From contig JAKPDK010000134.1 of NCBI GenBank assembly GCA_029552745.1, positions 27,420 to 91,419 of the forward strand: a stretch of 64,000 nt of DNA, read 5' to 3'. Every line of letters begins with the position of its first letter. Position 1 is the stretch's first letter. Below the pieces are notes generated by a model. The model searched no databases and was not told where the DNA came from. It saw only the letters and a program-made list of their open reading frames with translations. This DNA comes from Candidatus Hydrogenedentota bacterium (GTDB lineage: Bacteria; Hydrogenedentota; Hydrogenedentia; Hydrogenedentales; SLHB01). Shown one piece after another: positions 9,295 to 17,887 of this stretch. The translations under genes were made by a program, and so were the position numbers.

Positions 9295-9319
9295 GGCTTG
9301 GCGGAAACCCCGCCAAGCC
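9295..9319 (+). terminator. Intercistronic hairpin between hsp20 genes 2 and 3
   Basis: Perfect 10-bp inverted repeat, GGCTTGGCGG at 9295-9304 and its complement at 9310-9319, with a 5-nt loop, directly after the second hsp20 stop. It is followed by CTTTA rather than a strong T-run, so it may be a weak terminator, an attenuator or an mRNA-stabilising hairpin. Confidence 0.6.
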
Positions 9320-9356
9320 CTTTACACATGAATAATAGAGAAGGAGGTGTTGGACG

Positions 9357-9833
9357 ATGTCAAATCTGGTTCCAGTACCGTTGCGTGACTCCTTAGAAAG
9401 GTTCCGTAGAAGTGTGTTGGACCTGTTTGAGAACTGGCTTCCCGGAGAACGGCAAAGCGGCTTGACGCGTGAGAGCACGTTCTGGCCTACCGCGTTCTTC
9501 TCGATGGGAGGGCCAGCAGTCGACGTGCTGGAAGATGATGACTCCGTCCGAGTCATTGCCGAGTTGCCGGGGCTCGACGAAAAGGATTTCAGCGTGGAGG
9601 TCGAAGGTTCGCGCCTGTTGTTGCGTGGTGAAAAGAAAACATCTCGTGAGCACAAGGACCGCAACTGCTACTATTCCGAATGCAGTTACGGCTCATTCTC
9701 TCGGGTGATTCCGTTACCATGCGAGGTGCAGGCGGACAAAGCCTCCGCTACCTATAAGAAGGGTGTTCTGGAAGTCGTATTGCCCAAGACCGAGGAAGCC
9801 AAATCCAAACGCATCAAAGTTCAAGTCTCCTGA
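9357..9833 (+). CDS. Small heat-shock protein (Hsp20)
   Basis: Third Hsp20 of the cluster, 158 residues. The N-terminal arm is amphipathic (LRDSLERFRRSVLDLFENW). The alpha-crystallin domain starts near residue 55 (PAVDVLEDDDSV), contains AELPGLDEKDFSV and closes with GVLEVVLPKTEEAK. The loop near residues 98-115 is Cys/Tyr-rich (NCYYSECSY), which is uncommon in this family. The ribosome site AAGGAGGTG is strong. It is flanked on both sides by stem-loops, so its mRNA may be processed separately from its neighbours. Confidence 0.93.
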   Translation: MSNLVPVPLRDSLERFRRSVLDLFENWLPGERQSGLTRESTFWPTAFFSMGGPAVDVLEDDDSVRVIAELPGLDEKDFSVEVEGSRLLLRGEKKTSREHKDRNCYYSECSYGSFSRVIPLPCEVQADKASATYKKGVLEVVLPKTEEAKSKRIKVQVS

Positions 9834-9850
9834 CCATTCCCATTGCTCGA

Positions 9851-9889
9851 GACATTGGGCGAGCGAGAAGTATCTGCCCGCCCAATGTC
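9851..9889 (+). terminator. Intercistronic hairpin between hsp20 genes 3 and 4
   Basis: Perfect 11-bp stem: GACATTGGGCG at 9851-9861 pairs with its complement at 9879-9889 across a 17-nt loop, followed by TTTA. Together with the similar structure at 9295 it separates the heat-shock cistrons; partial termination or RNA processing is plausible. Confidence 0.6.
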
Positions 9890-9931
9890 TTTACTCGATA
9901 ACAATTTTCATATAAGAAAGGAGAGGTTCCC

Positions 9932-10612
9932 ATGTCAGACGAAAGAAAGACCAATCGTCTACTTGTGGGTATCGCGGTGTTGCTGGTCATCGCGGTGGCA
10001 TTTCTCGGGTACTCCGTTTACGCATTGAGCCATCGGCTCGATCAGGTATTGAAGGAACAAAAAGCATCGCTCGTTGCTCCTGAATCGGTGCAGTCGCAGC
10101 CTCCTGCTCAGGAACCGCCGCGGGTGGCACAACCGGCTCCGTCTTTGCCACCTTTGAGTCCGGAACCCAGTTTGCCCTCACCCTTTGATCCGGGCACGTG
10201 GGATCCCTTCCGCGAAATGGCTGAAATGGAAGAACGCATGGAGCAACTGTTTAATGATGCTTTTCACCGTTTCCACATGAGCCCGCGATTTGGTGACCTT
10301 GCGAAGGACATCGGGTTCAACCCGAAGTTTGACATGAGTGAAGATGACACCAAGTATACCATTCGCCTCGATATTCCGGGCGCCGACACGGCTAACCTGC
10401 AGATAAAGTTGGACGACAGAACGTTGACGATTTCCGGCACCCGCGAAAAAGAGGCGGAAGAACAACTTCCTGGACGCGCCATTCGCCAAGAACGACGGAT
10501 TGGACAGTTTCAGCGCACAATCACCCTGCCCGGTCCGGTCAAACAGGGTAGCCTCAAGAGTGAGTACAAAGATGGTGTGCTCACCATAACCATCGAAAAA
10601 GAAAAGAGCTGA
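9932..10612 (+). CDS. Membrane-anchored Hsp20-domain protein
   Basis: Fourth Hsp20 protein, 226 residues, with an architecture unlike ordinary small heat-shock proteins. A charged N-terminus (SDERKTNR) precedes a transmembrane helix at about residues 10-31. A proline-rich linker (about 50-88) and an acidic/Met-rich amphipathic segment (about 92-115) follow, then a complete alpha-crystallin domain (about 125-225, with RLDIPGADTANLQI and DGVLTITIEKE). Positive charge before the helix predicts the chaperone domain in the periplasm. AAAGGAGAGG precedes the ATG. It may protect periplasmic or envelope proteins; this is inference. Confidence 0.88.
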   Translation: MSDERKTNRLLVGIAVLLVIAVAFLGYSVYALSHRLDQVLKEQKASLVAPESVQSQPPAQEPPRVAQPAPSLPPLSPEPSLPSPFDPGTWDPFREMAEMEERMEQLFNDAFHRFHMSPRFGDLAKDIGFNPKFDMSEDDTKYTIRLDIPGADTANLQIKLDDRTLTISGTREKEAEEQLPGRAIRQERRIGQFQRTITLPGPVKQGSLKSEYKDGVLTITIEKEKS

Positions 10613-10662
10613 AGCGACCGGTGTGGGTGGCTGTTAATGTGTTAATGAACCTTATCTTCGCT

Positions 10663-10809
10663 TGTCATTGCGAGAAGTGCCGTTAAGCACGACCTGGCAG
10701 TCCCCTTGGGAATTCGGAGCAGACCCAGTCTATGCAATGCGTTCTCTTGCGCTATGCGGTGAGTAGATTGCTTCGTCGCGTCGAGGGACTCCGCTCCTCG
10801 CAATGACAA
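10663..10809. repeat. Palindromic intergenic repeat, copy 1
   Basis: About 147 bp bounded by TGTCATTGCGAG on the left and its complement CTCGCAATGACA on the right. Inside are the conserved GATTGCTTCGTCGCGTCGA block and a CGCTCCTCGCAATGA end. Related copies lie at 33546-33682, 47274-47393 and 52384-52526. It contains no open frame of its own and occupies the gap between the hsp20 cluster and ftsY. It looks like a REP/MITE-type non-autonomous element. Confidence 0.8.
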
Positions 10810-10883
10810 GCGGAAAGGATGCGGCATGCCTCACTCCTACGAGTGGGCGTAGGATATACGTAGAGGTGGTGCGGTGCAGGTGA

Positions 10884-10905
10884 GGGCGAGCACACTGCCT
10901 CGCCC
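10884..10905. repeat. Short GGGCGAG/CTCGCCC inverted repeat
   Basis: GGGCGAG at 10884-10890 and CTCGCCC at 10899-10905 form a 7-bp stem with an 8-nt loop in the same gap as the larger repeat. A perfect palindromic version occurs at 33732-33751, again beside a copy of the large repeat. Confidence 0.5.
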
Positions 10906-10989
10906 CTGCAGGGGACACCACATGGACGCAGGTAGGAATGCTTACGCTACGCTGTGTCCGTCGAATAGCACCGGGCGCTGCGACGGTAA

Positions 10990-11919
10990 TCAAGAAAACA
11001 GGGCTTCTACAAATTGGCGTGGATCGAAGGGCTGCAGGTCATCTACTGACTCGCCGACTCCTATGAACTTGATGGGGATACCGAGTTGTTTTTGTATGGC
11101 GACGGCGATGCCGCCTTTTGCGGTGCCATCAAGTTTGGTGACGACGACTCCTGTGACTTGGAGCGCCTCAGTAAACACACGTGCTTGTTGAAGCCCGTTT
11201 TGTCCGGTGGTCGCATCCAGGACGAGGAGGACCTCGTGAGGGGCGCCGGGGATTCGTTTGGCAACGACCCGCTGGACCTTTTTCAACTCTTCCATCAGAT
11301 TTACCTTCGTATGGAGTCTGCCGGCGGTATCAATGATGAGCCAATCTACACCGCGTGCCGCGGCGGCATCTGCTGCATCGTATGCTACCGCGGCAGGGTC
11401 CGCGCCGTCCTTATGTTTAATTAAGGGGGCGCCCACACGTTCGCACCATACGGCAAGTTGGTCTACTGCCGCGGCACGGAAGGTGTCTGCGGCGCCGATC
11501 AGCACGGATTTCCCTTGCGCCATCGCGAGAGCCGCGAGTTTGGCAATGGTGGTAGTCTTTCCGGAACCATTGACACCGACAACCAGCATGACGCGCGGTT
11601 TTTCCGGATGATCCCATTGAAATGTGTGTTCTCCGGGTTCTAGCGAACGGGTGAGTTCTTCCTTCAGGACTTCGTAGAGTTGTTCCGGGTTTTCTAGTCT
11701 CTTCTCGCGTGCTACGCGTCGCATATCTTCCAAGATAGCCAGGGTGGTTTCTACACCCAAATCGGCTTGAATCAAAACGGCTTCTAATTCTTCAAAGACT
11801 TCGTCATCTAACCGCGTTTTGCCGGTAAACACCCGCCGGACGTTGTCTGCCAAGGCGTCACGAGTCTTAACAAGTCGTTCTTTTAGTCGTGCGAAAAACC
11901 CTTTTGGGGCCTCAGCCAT
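10990..11919 (-). CDS. ftsY: Signal recognition particle receptor FtsY
   Basis: GTPase docking protein that receives ribosome-SRP complexes at the inner membrane for cotranslational insertion. The 309-residue protein has a short N-terminal part, the NG domain with G1 GVNGSGKTTT, the ADTFRAAA loop, DTAGRLHTK (G3), TKLDGTAKGG (G4) and the closing GVGESVDDLQPFD motif, all canonical. A longer frame reaches 11991, but the ATG at 11919 follows GAGGAGAG and starts the amphipathic membrane helix (APKGFFARLKERLVKTR), so it is chosen. The acidic A domain found in E. coli is absent, as in many bacteria. Confidence 0.96.
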   Translation of the reverse strand: MAEAPKGFFARLKERLVKTRDALADNVRRVFTGKTRLDDEVFEELEAVLIQADLGVETTLAILEDMRRVAREKRLENPEQLYEVLKEELTRSLEPGEHTFQWDHPEKPRVMLVVGVNGSGKTTTIAKLAALAMAQGKSVLIGAADTFRAAAVDQLAVWCERVGAPLIKHKDGADPAAVAYDAADAAAARGVDWLIIDTAGRLHTKVNLMEELKKVQRVVAKRIPGAPHEVLLVLDATTGQNGLQQARVFTEALQVTGVVVTKLDGTAKGGIAVAIQKQLGIPIKFIGVGESVDDLQPFDPRQFVEALFS

Positions 11920-11991
11920 AGTCTCTCCTCTTCTTGTTTCGAAATAAGTGATGAAAGCCTGGTTTTTGAATCTTACAAAATCTGAGGCCAT

Positions 11992-14589
11992 TCAGGGAAT
12001 CTCAACAGCGTCCATCATTTCATGGAAAGCACGTCTGTGAGGTTCTCCTGCTTCTGCGTAGTGCGTAATCCCTTCTCGGGCTACGATAGCCTTAAACCGG
12101 TCGTACGTGCCGTCTGCCTTTGCTTCAATCGGGGACCGACGGCATTTCAGATACATGATAGGCAACCGTGCCATCTCGACACGCTGTCGAATTTCTTCAT
12201 TGTCAGCAACTTTCTCCGCCTCATCGAAGAGCCGCTCTGCCTTTCTCACAAAATCATCCGAAAAGATTCTGTCTTCCGGCGAGAGCCCCAGATGGATGTG
12301 CGTGTCGGGAGTTATTTGATTATGGAGCAAGTCAAAATATGCCTTTACGTATTGTCCGGCTCTGCCGTAGTAACCGTACATAAAATCGTCGATCACAGAT
12401 GGAACATCAATCTCGGGGTCCCACAACAGCTTGGAAAGGACGTAGGCTCGCAGTTCCGCAAATTCCCCACCCCGACTTTGGTAGGCTGCCTGCTCCATAA
12501 TGCCGATAGCGTTGTGATCGCGGAAGAATTGGATGTTGGGTTGCAAGACGCGGAAATTGGGATAGGGCATGATGTAGTGACTGAAGTTGACCACGTAGTC
12601 CCAGATATACAAATGCGGCGCTATTTTAGCCCAACCTTCCATGTCTTCGACAAAAGACTCATTTTCCGGGCAGTGGCGAAAGTCGTGGGCAAAACAACAC
12701 TCGATACTGCAAAGTCTCACCACCACATTGTCGCGTGGCTTTATGCTCTTCGGCGGTTTACGGGTATATTGATACGCCAGGGTACCAATGAACTTGTCCG
12801 GAAACTCTTTCTTGACGGCGTCCGCCACCTGATTCACGAACCAGATGACCACACCCGATTCGCTGCCTTCTGCTTTGGCGATGGCTTGGCACTTCTCGCA
12901 TTGGCAGGGGTTTCCCCAGTCGTTCTGTGAAACATCGTAAATAAGATATTGGGGCAGTTCCCTCATTTTTTTCTTGATCCTGTCGATTACGATTTGGAGG
13001 ACATCCGGATTCGTCAAACACAGTTGAGCGCGTTCGTATTGCCGTTTGCCATCAACAAGGCTGTAATACTCCGGATGACTTGCAAAGAACTCTTCCGGAG
13101 GCACCAGCGGAAAGAAAGTATGAACCGCCCAATAGCATTCGAGTCCGCCGGGCTGTTCGCGCCAGGTCATTGCCCCATTGACGCGGTTGCGTGCCGCCCA
13201 GATAGGGTCAAAGGCTTCGAAGTAGAAGTCATTGCGGACACGAATCCCGGGCTTTTCGGCATGCTCCAGACCCGTGAAGGCATAGCGCTGCTTTTTCGGG
13301 GCTACGGTGACACGTGGGGTATAGAATCGCACTCCCATTTCGCGTTCCAGGAAAGACATGACTCCGTACATCGTGCCCCGGTCTCTGCCGCCCAAAATGA
13401 AAATGCTCGGTCCCATGTTGAAATATCGGAAGGATTCGTCGCCGGGAAGCGGTGGTTTTGAATGCAGCTGCGGCACTGTTTTCCAAAGTTTCGGGAATGA
13501 ATCGTCATAACCAATGTAAATCGCTTTTTGAGGCGGCCGGGAAGACATACCTACGATGGGGAAATCAGCGCCGCTGACTTCGTGGAGCCAATGTCGCATT
13601 TCTTCGGCAGCCCACCGCTCCGATTCCGAGGGATTTGAGTTCAGCACAATGGAATAGTCGGTCGTGCCGTTTTCGAAGACTACGTGCTCGTCACGTGTAC
13701 CCGCTCGAAAAGGTATTTCAGTCATGCTTTTCTCTCCTCCTTTGAATTGAAATGCCACCCGAAGAACATAGTCTCGATAAAGGTTTTTGTCGATCCCCAG
13801 CGGTGTGTCTTTTTTCCCACCCCATGTTCCTCGCCAGACTTCTTGGTCTGGGGTCGAAGCGGGCGCTACGCTCAGTTCGATTTTGTCAGCTAGCGTGTGC
13901 CAGAGGTCACTCGAACCGTTCATCTGAAACAAGGCGCCGCCTTCTTTTGTGGAAATGACCTGGATGATTCTGGTTCTGTCTTGAACCACCTTGGAATCCC
14001 AAGGTACAAAGCGCGCGGCGAACTGCCATTTATTACCTCGCTCTTCAATTTTTGCCAGCAAGGTATTTTTACCGCGTTGCAAGAGGACAGGCGCGGCATC
14101 GAGGTCGAATTTCAACCCACCGGATGCCGGATGCGTTATGATTTCCTCCCCGTTGAGCCACACACGTCCCCCATCGTTAGCACCGAAAAGGAAGAGAGCC
14201 GGGGTGTTTTTCTCGCATAGGATTTCACAATAGGCGTAAGCTATTCCGGTCGCCTGTTGAGATACCGCACCGTCTAAATCAATATAGTCATGGGGCGAGA
14301 TGTGGTGTTTCCATCGAATTGGTGCGTTTTTGTTTTTTTCCGCATCCATAACTACTTGCGGATTCTCTTCCCCGCCTATGTCACGGAGATAATCGGTGAA
14401 CATCCCCGATAAACGGATGTTGTCCACGTTTTCTTGATCTCCTACGAGCGGGAAGGGACCGCATAGTGCCCATATGCGCAAATACGCTGATGAAGGTTCT
14501 CCGCGATACAAGGGTGGGGACGTTTCTGCAAAAGTACACAAACTCAGGCTAAGCGACAGCAAACTAGCAAAAAGCATAACGTTGCGCAT
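11992..14589 (-). CDS. Secreted DUF4838 domain protein
   Basis: Large secreted protein of 865 residues, distantly related to alpha-glucuronidase-like glycosidases. A signal peptide (residues 1-22) is followed by a beta-sandwich-like module with GPF near residue 44 and ANDGGRVWLNG near 137-147. A Glyco_hydro_67-N-like segment contains SESERWAAEEMRHWL. The DUF4838 core runs from about residue 470, with LTNPDVLQIVIDRI, NDWGNPCQCEKCQ and YIWDYVVNFSHYI. The ATG at 14589 follows GGAGGAG; a longer frame to 14619 lacks a site. Probably acts on plant or algal polysaccharide, but no substrate can be assigned. Confidence 0.82.
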   Translation of the reverse strand: MRNVMLFASLLSLSLSLCTFAETSPPLYRGEPSSAYLRIWALCGPFPLVGDQENVDNIRLSGMFTDYLRDIGGEENPQVVMDAEKNKNAPIRWKHHISPHDYIDLDGAVSQQATGIAYAYCEILCEKNTPALFLFGANDGGRVWLNGEEIITHPASGGLKFDLDAAPVLLQRGKNTLLAKIEERGNKWQFAARFVPWDSKVVQDRTRIIQVISTKEGGALFQMNGSSDLWHTLADKIELSVAPASTPDQEVWRGTWGGKKDTPLGIDKNLYRDYVLRVAFQFKGGEKSMTEIPFRAGTRDEHVVFENGTTDYSIVLNSNPSESERWAAEEMRHWLHEVSGADFPIVGMSSRPPQKAIYIGYDDSFPKLWKTVPQLHSKPPLPGDESFRYFNMGPSIFILGGRDRGTMYGVMSFLEREMGVRFYTPRVTVAPKKQRYAFTGLEHAEKPGIRVRNDFYFEAFDPIWAARNRVNGAMTWREQPGGLECYWAVHTFFPLVPPEEFFASHPEYYSLVDGKRQYERAQLCLTNPDVLQIVIDRIKKKMRELPQYLIYDVSQNDWGNPCQCEKCQAIAKAEGSESGVVIWFVNQVADAVKKEFPDKFIGTLAYQYTRKPPKSIKPRDNVVVRLCSIECCFAHDFRHCPENESFVEDMEGWAKIAPHLYIWDYVVNFSHYIMPYPNFRVLQPNIQFFRDHNAIGIMEQAAYQSRGGEFAELRAYVLSKLLWDPEIDVPSVIDDFMYGYYGRAGQYVKAYFDLLHNQITPDTHIHLGLSPEDRIFSDDFVRKAERLFDEAEKVADNEEIRQRVEMARLPIMYLKCRRSPIEAKADGTYDRFKAIVAREGITHYAEAGEPHRRAFHEMMDAVEIP

Positions 14590-14690
14590 GACCTTACTCC
14601 TCCAGATCCATTCCGCCACCGAAATATATTAAGCATAACGTGTTATAAATAGATAATCAAAAGAAAAAATTACTTGAGTTATTCCTTGTT

Positions 14691-14719
14691 TTGCTATAAA
14701 CTTAGAAAAATGATATATT
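14691..14719 (+). promoter_or_regulatory. Sigma70-type promoter of the exopolysaccharide locus
   Basis: -35 TTGCTA at 14691-14696 and -10 TATATT at 14714-14719 with 17-bp spacing, in a strongly AT-rich gap. The glycosyltransferase ATG is at 14743, so the leader would be only about 15-18 nt. No Shine-Dalgarno is obvious for that gene. Confidence 0.6.
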
Positions 14720-14742
14720 ATGGAAGTTTGTAAAGAAATATT

Positions 14743-15843
14743 ATGAAGATTGCAATTTTAGGTACCCGCGGTATACCTGCAAACTACGGCGGCTTTGAGA
14801 CGTTTGCTCAAGAATTGAGCGTGCGACTGGTCGAGCGTGGCCATGAGGTCGTCGTGTATTGCCGCACCACCAATTTGAAAGAACCCTTGACGACATACCG
14901 AGGCGTCCGTTTAATTGCCTTGCCCAGCTGGCATACCAAATACACGGACACGCTCTCTCACACGTTTTTGAGCACCTTGCACTTACTGGCTCATCGGGTG
15001 GACATCGCTTATTATTGTAACACGGCGAATAGTTGGATGATATGGTTGCCGCGTTTGTGGGGAATGAAGACGATATTGAATACGGATGGCCTGGAATGGG
15101 AACGGGCGAAATGGAATCGCATTGGAAAGTGGTATTACAAATTGTCTGAGTATCCCGCTTCCTGGTTTCCCCATATGTTGGTTTCTGACTCCCGTGTGAT
15201 TCAGCGTTATTATCGCGACAAGTTTAATGTTTCCAGCGAGTTTGTGGCGTACGGCGCGGATATCGTACCCCGGGGAGAAGGGGCAGACCAATTGGTGCAG
15301 TTTGGTGTGGAACCCGAGCGCTACTTTTTGTTTGTGAGTCGGCTGGAGCCTGAGAATAATGCCCATGTGGTGGTGAAGGCGTTCGAAGGGGTGAAAACCG
15401 ACATGAAACTACTGATCGTCGGCGATGCCCCCTTTGCGAAAGACTACATTCGGGCGTTGAAGTCCACGACGGATGCCCGCATTAATTTTCCGGGCGCCAT
15501 TTACGGAGAGGCATACCGTGCATTACGCGCAAATGCCTATGTCTATATTAATGCGATGGAAGTGGGGGGGACCCATCCCGCTATCCTTGAGGCGATGGGT
15601 GCAGGAAATTGTGTATTGGTAAGTGATATCGCGTACAATGAGGAGGCTGTAGGGGAGAGCGGTGTGACCTTTCGCAACAAAGATGCGGATGACTTACGAG
15701 AAAAGATGCAGTATCTCGTCGATCACCCGGAGGTAGTTGCGTCCTATCGCAAGCGGGCGGTGGAACGGGTGCGTGATGTGTATTCGTGGGAGCACGTTGT
15801 CGATCAATATGAACAGTTGTTTGAGCGCCTTTTAGGACACTAA
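14743..15843 (+). CDS. DUF1972-type glycosyltransferase
   Basis: Glycosyltransferase of the GT4 superfamily, 366 residues, with the characteristic DUF1972 N-terminus (LGTRGIPANYGGFETFAQEL) of rhamnosyl/galactosyl-transferases in exopolysaccharide clusters. The C-terminal half has the GT-B nucleotide-sugar segment, including GGTHPAILEAMGAGNCVL, where the E-x7-E region binds the donor. It is first of a five-gene plus-strand set devoted to surface polysaccharide. Donor and acceptor are unknown. Confidence 0.9.
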   Translation: MKIAILGTRGIPANYGGFETFAQELSVRLVERGHEVVVYCRTTNLKEPLTTYRGVRLIALPSWHTKYTDTLSHTFLSTLHLLAHRVDIAYYCNTANSWMIWLPRLWGMKTILNTDGLEWERAKWNRIGKWYYKLSEYPASWFPHMLVSDSRVIQRYYRDKFNVSSEFVAYGADIVPRGEGADQLVQFGVEPERYFLFVSRLEPENNAHVVVKAFEGVKTDMKLLIVGDAPFAKDYIRALKSTTDARINFPGAIYGEAYRALRANAYVYINAMEVGGTHPAILEAMGAGNCVLVSDIAYNEEAVGESGVTFRNKDADDLREKMQYLVDHPEVVASYRKRAVERVRDVYSWEHVVDQYEQLFERLLGH

Positions 15844-15869
15844 AACAGAATTTTTTGGGGACTTTTCTT

Positions 15870-16847
15870 ATGGATTGGAAAGACAAAGTCGTGCTTGTGA
15901 CGGGGGCAGGCGGGTTTATCGGCAGTCATTTGACGGAACGACTCTTGGCGATGGGTGCCCATGTCCGTGGCATTGTTCACGGCAACATGAGGGGTAGCAT
16001 TGGTTATCTCGCCGCGGTGCCGGAGGAACATAGCAACCATTTGGAGATTTTTGGTGGAAATATCCGGGACGCGGCTTTTGTTCGAGAAGTTACAGTTGGG
16101 GTAGACACGGTGTTTCATTTAGCAGCGATTACCAGCGTGAAGTATTCGTACTCCAATCCCGATGAGACGGTGCTGACGAATGTGCTGGGCACATTAAACG
16201 TCTGCAATGCGTGTCGTCATGAGCAGGTGCGCCGAATGGTTCATACGTCGTCGGCGGGCGTGTATGGTTCGGCGGAAGGAAGCGCGGCAATCCGCGAGAC
16301 GCATCCGTTAAAAGCCTGTAATCCATATACGGCGTCCAAGTTGGCTGCTGACGCCGTCGTTGAAAGTTTTTATATGTCTTACGAGTTGCCGGTGAGTATC
16401 TGTCGCATTTTCAATGTATACGGTCCTCGTATCGGTAAATTCCTGGTCATTCCCAGCATCATCCTTCAGTTATTGAAAGGTAACGAATTGAAACTGGGAG
16501 ATCCCACGCCAACGCGTAACTTCACCTATGTGGATGACATTGTGAACGCTTTCTTGCTGATGGCGGAGTCGCCGAATGTAGTCGGCGAAGTGGTACATTT
16601 TGGTTTTACGGAGGCCATAACCATTGGAGAGTTGGCACAACGGATTGCTCGGTTGATGAACAAAGAGGTGAAGATTGAGGTTGATCCGGAACGGCTTAGG
16701 CCCGCCAAAAGCGAAATCTATCGTGTGGTAGCTGATACAACAAAGGCGCGGGAGTTGTTGGGGTGGCAGCCGAAAGTGGGGCTTGAAGAAGGCTTGAAGA
16801 AAACCATAGACTGGATCGCTGCTGGAGGGTATGATGACGTCCGCTAG
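15870..16847 (+). CDS. NAD-dependent epimerase/dehydratase (extended SDR)
   Basis: Nucleotide-sugar epimerase or dehydratase, 325 residues. It has the Rossmann motif GAGGFIGSH near residue 11, the active-site YTASK motif with an upstream TSSAGVYG serine segment, and the RIFNVYGPR substrate loop, which places it among UDP-glucose 4-epimerase/GDP-mannose dehydratase relatives. The ATG at 15870 is preferred over an in-frame TTG at 15855; the site GGGGA precedes it. It follows the glycosyltransferase by 26 bp and should supply or modify an activated sugar for it. Confidence 0.9.
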   Translation: MDWKDKVVLVTGAGGFIGSHLTERLLAMGAHVRGIVHGNMRGSIGYLAAVPEEHSNHLEIFGGNIRDAAFVREVTVGVDTVFHLAAITSVKYSYSNPDETVLTNVLGTLNVCNACRHEQVRRMVHTSSAGVYGSAEGSAAIRETHPLKACNPYTASKLAADAVVESFYMSYELPVSICRIFNVYGPRIGKFLVIPSIILQLLKGNELKLGDPTPTRNFTYVDDIVNAFLLMAESPNVVGEVVHFGFTEAITIGELAQRIARLMNKEVKIEVDPERLRPAKSEIYRVVADTTKARELLGWQPKVGLEEGLKKTIDWIAAGGYDDVR

Positions 16848-16918
16848 AGCAGCGTTTGGTGTTGGGAGCCGACGAGATAAACAGGCATAAAGGATATCTT
16901 TTGAAACTGGGGAATGCG

Positions 16919-17773
16919 ATGCCCATCCGAATGGGTCGGTCAGCGTCTACATCTCGAATGTTGACGGTACTTGGAGGGGTATGGGTATTTCTGCTCCTAG
17001 GGGGCATATCCTTTCCGGCGAAAGCAGAACAAGTTCGTTATCACGGTTTTCAACTTACGGAACAGTATCACCTTTTGGTAGAGGAGCGTGCGGGCGGCAT
17101 TTTGCGTGTGGGATTGCGTGCGCGCACCCGCCCCGAAGGAGGGCTACAGGCTCGATATATTCGGGTGGAAGATGAAGCCGAAACCGGGCGATTGGAAGAG
17201 GTGGAGTATTTGGCGGAAGTCCGTAGCGAGGTCGTTGCTCCGTCGCCGCCGAATTATTTTCAAAGCCGCGGTTCTAAATATCGAATCACGGTGCAGGGCA
17301 TAGAGAAAGGACCCCAGTTTTTTTCGCGCCGCACGGTGAATGCGTCGGATGCACGGCGTGCCCTTACGGAAGAGTTCCGGAAGATGTGGGTACAGTCGGA
17401 AGGGATATATCAGGTAGCCTTGTATTGGGCTGTGCCGATCGTGTTGAGTGTGTTTAAAGATACCGGGCGGATGCCGGCCCCCGTGTACGCGACGGTCGCG
17501 CAAAGTGTTGGAGGTGGCATTCGCACTGTGGATCCCACTTTGACGCGGCGGGCGTTACCAGCAGGTCGAAAGCTGGGGCCTCAGCCGGGGTTCCGGCAGA
17601 CAGAACCGCTCACGGGAATGAAACGGGTTCGAGCAGAGATGAATCAACCCTCGGCGGGGACGCCGAGTGCTCGAGCCGGGGCATCCACCTACCAGCCTCC
17701 GAAAGTTAGGGCGGGTGGTCAATCGTTTCAGCCTCAGTTCGGGCATCCTTCCGGCATTCGGTCGATGCAGTAG
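16919..17773 (+). CDS. Secreted protein of unknown function in the exopolysaccharide locus
   Basis: I do not recognise this 284-residue protein. A hydrophobic signal segment (about residues 17-34, ending FPAKAEQ) implies export. Residues 35-130 look like beta strands with many charged residues. A hydrophobic stretch near 165-180 (YQVALYWAVPIVLSVF) may be a second membrane contact. The C-terminal 90 residues are rich in Pro, Gly, Arg and Gln and probably disordered. The start is uncertain: the ATG at 16919, the ATG at 16931, or an upstream start to 16856 are possible. Its position suggests an accessory role in polysaccharide assembly. Confidence 0.65.
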   Translation: MPIRMGRSASTSRMLTVLGGVWVFLLLGGISFPAKAEQVRYHGFQLTEQYHLLVEERAGGILRVGLRARTRPEGGLQARYIRVEDEAETGRLEEVEYLAEVRSEVVAPSPPNYFQSRGSKYRITVQGIEKGPQFFSRRTVNASDARRALTEEFRKMWVQSEGIYQVALYWAVPIVLSVFKDTGRMPAPVYATVAQSVGGGIRTVDPTLTRRALPAGRKLGPQPGFRQTEPLTGMKRVRAEMNQPSAGTPSARAGASTYQPPKVRAGGQSFQPQFGHPSGIRSMQ

Positions 17774-17887
17774 AATGACGTATTTGGGTATAAGAAGAAA
17801 AGTGATATTTGTAGGAAGATATTCCCTGTGGTATGTTTATGCAACATGCAGTGATGAGCACTGTTGAGTAGGGGAGGCGTAATCGCT

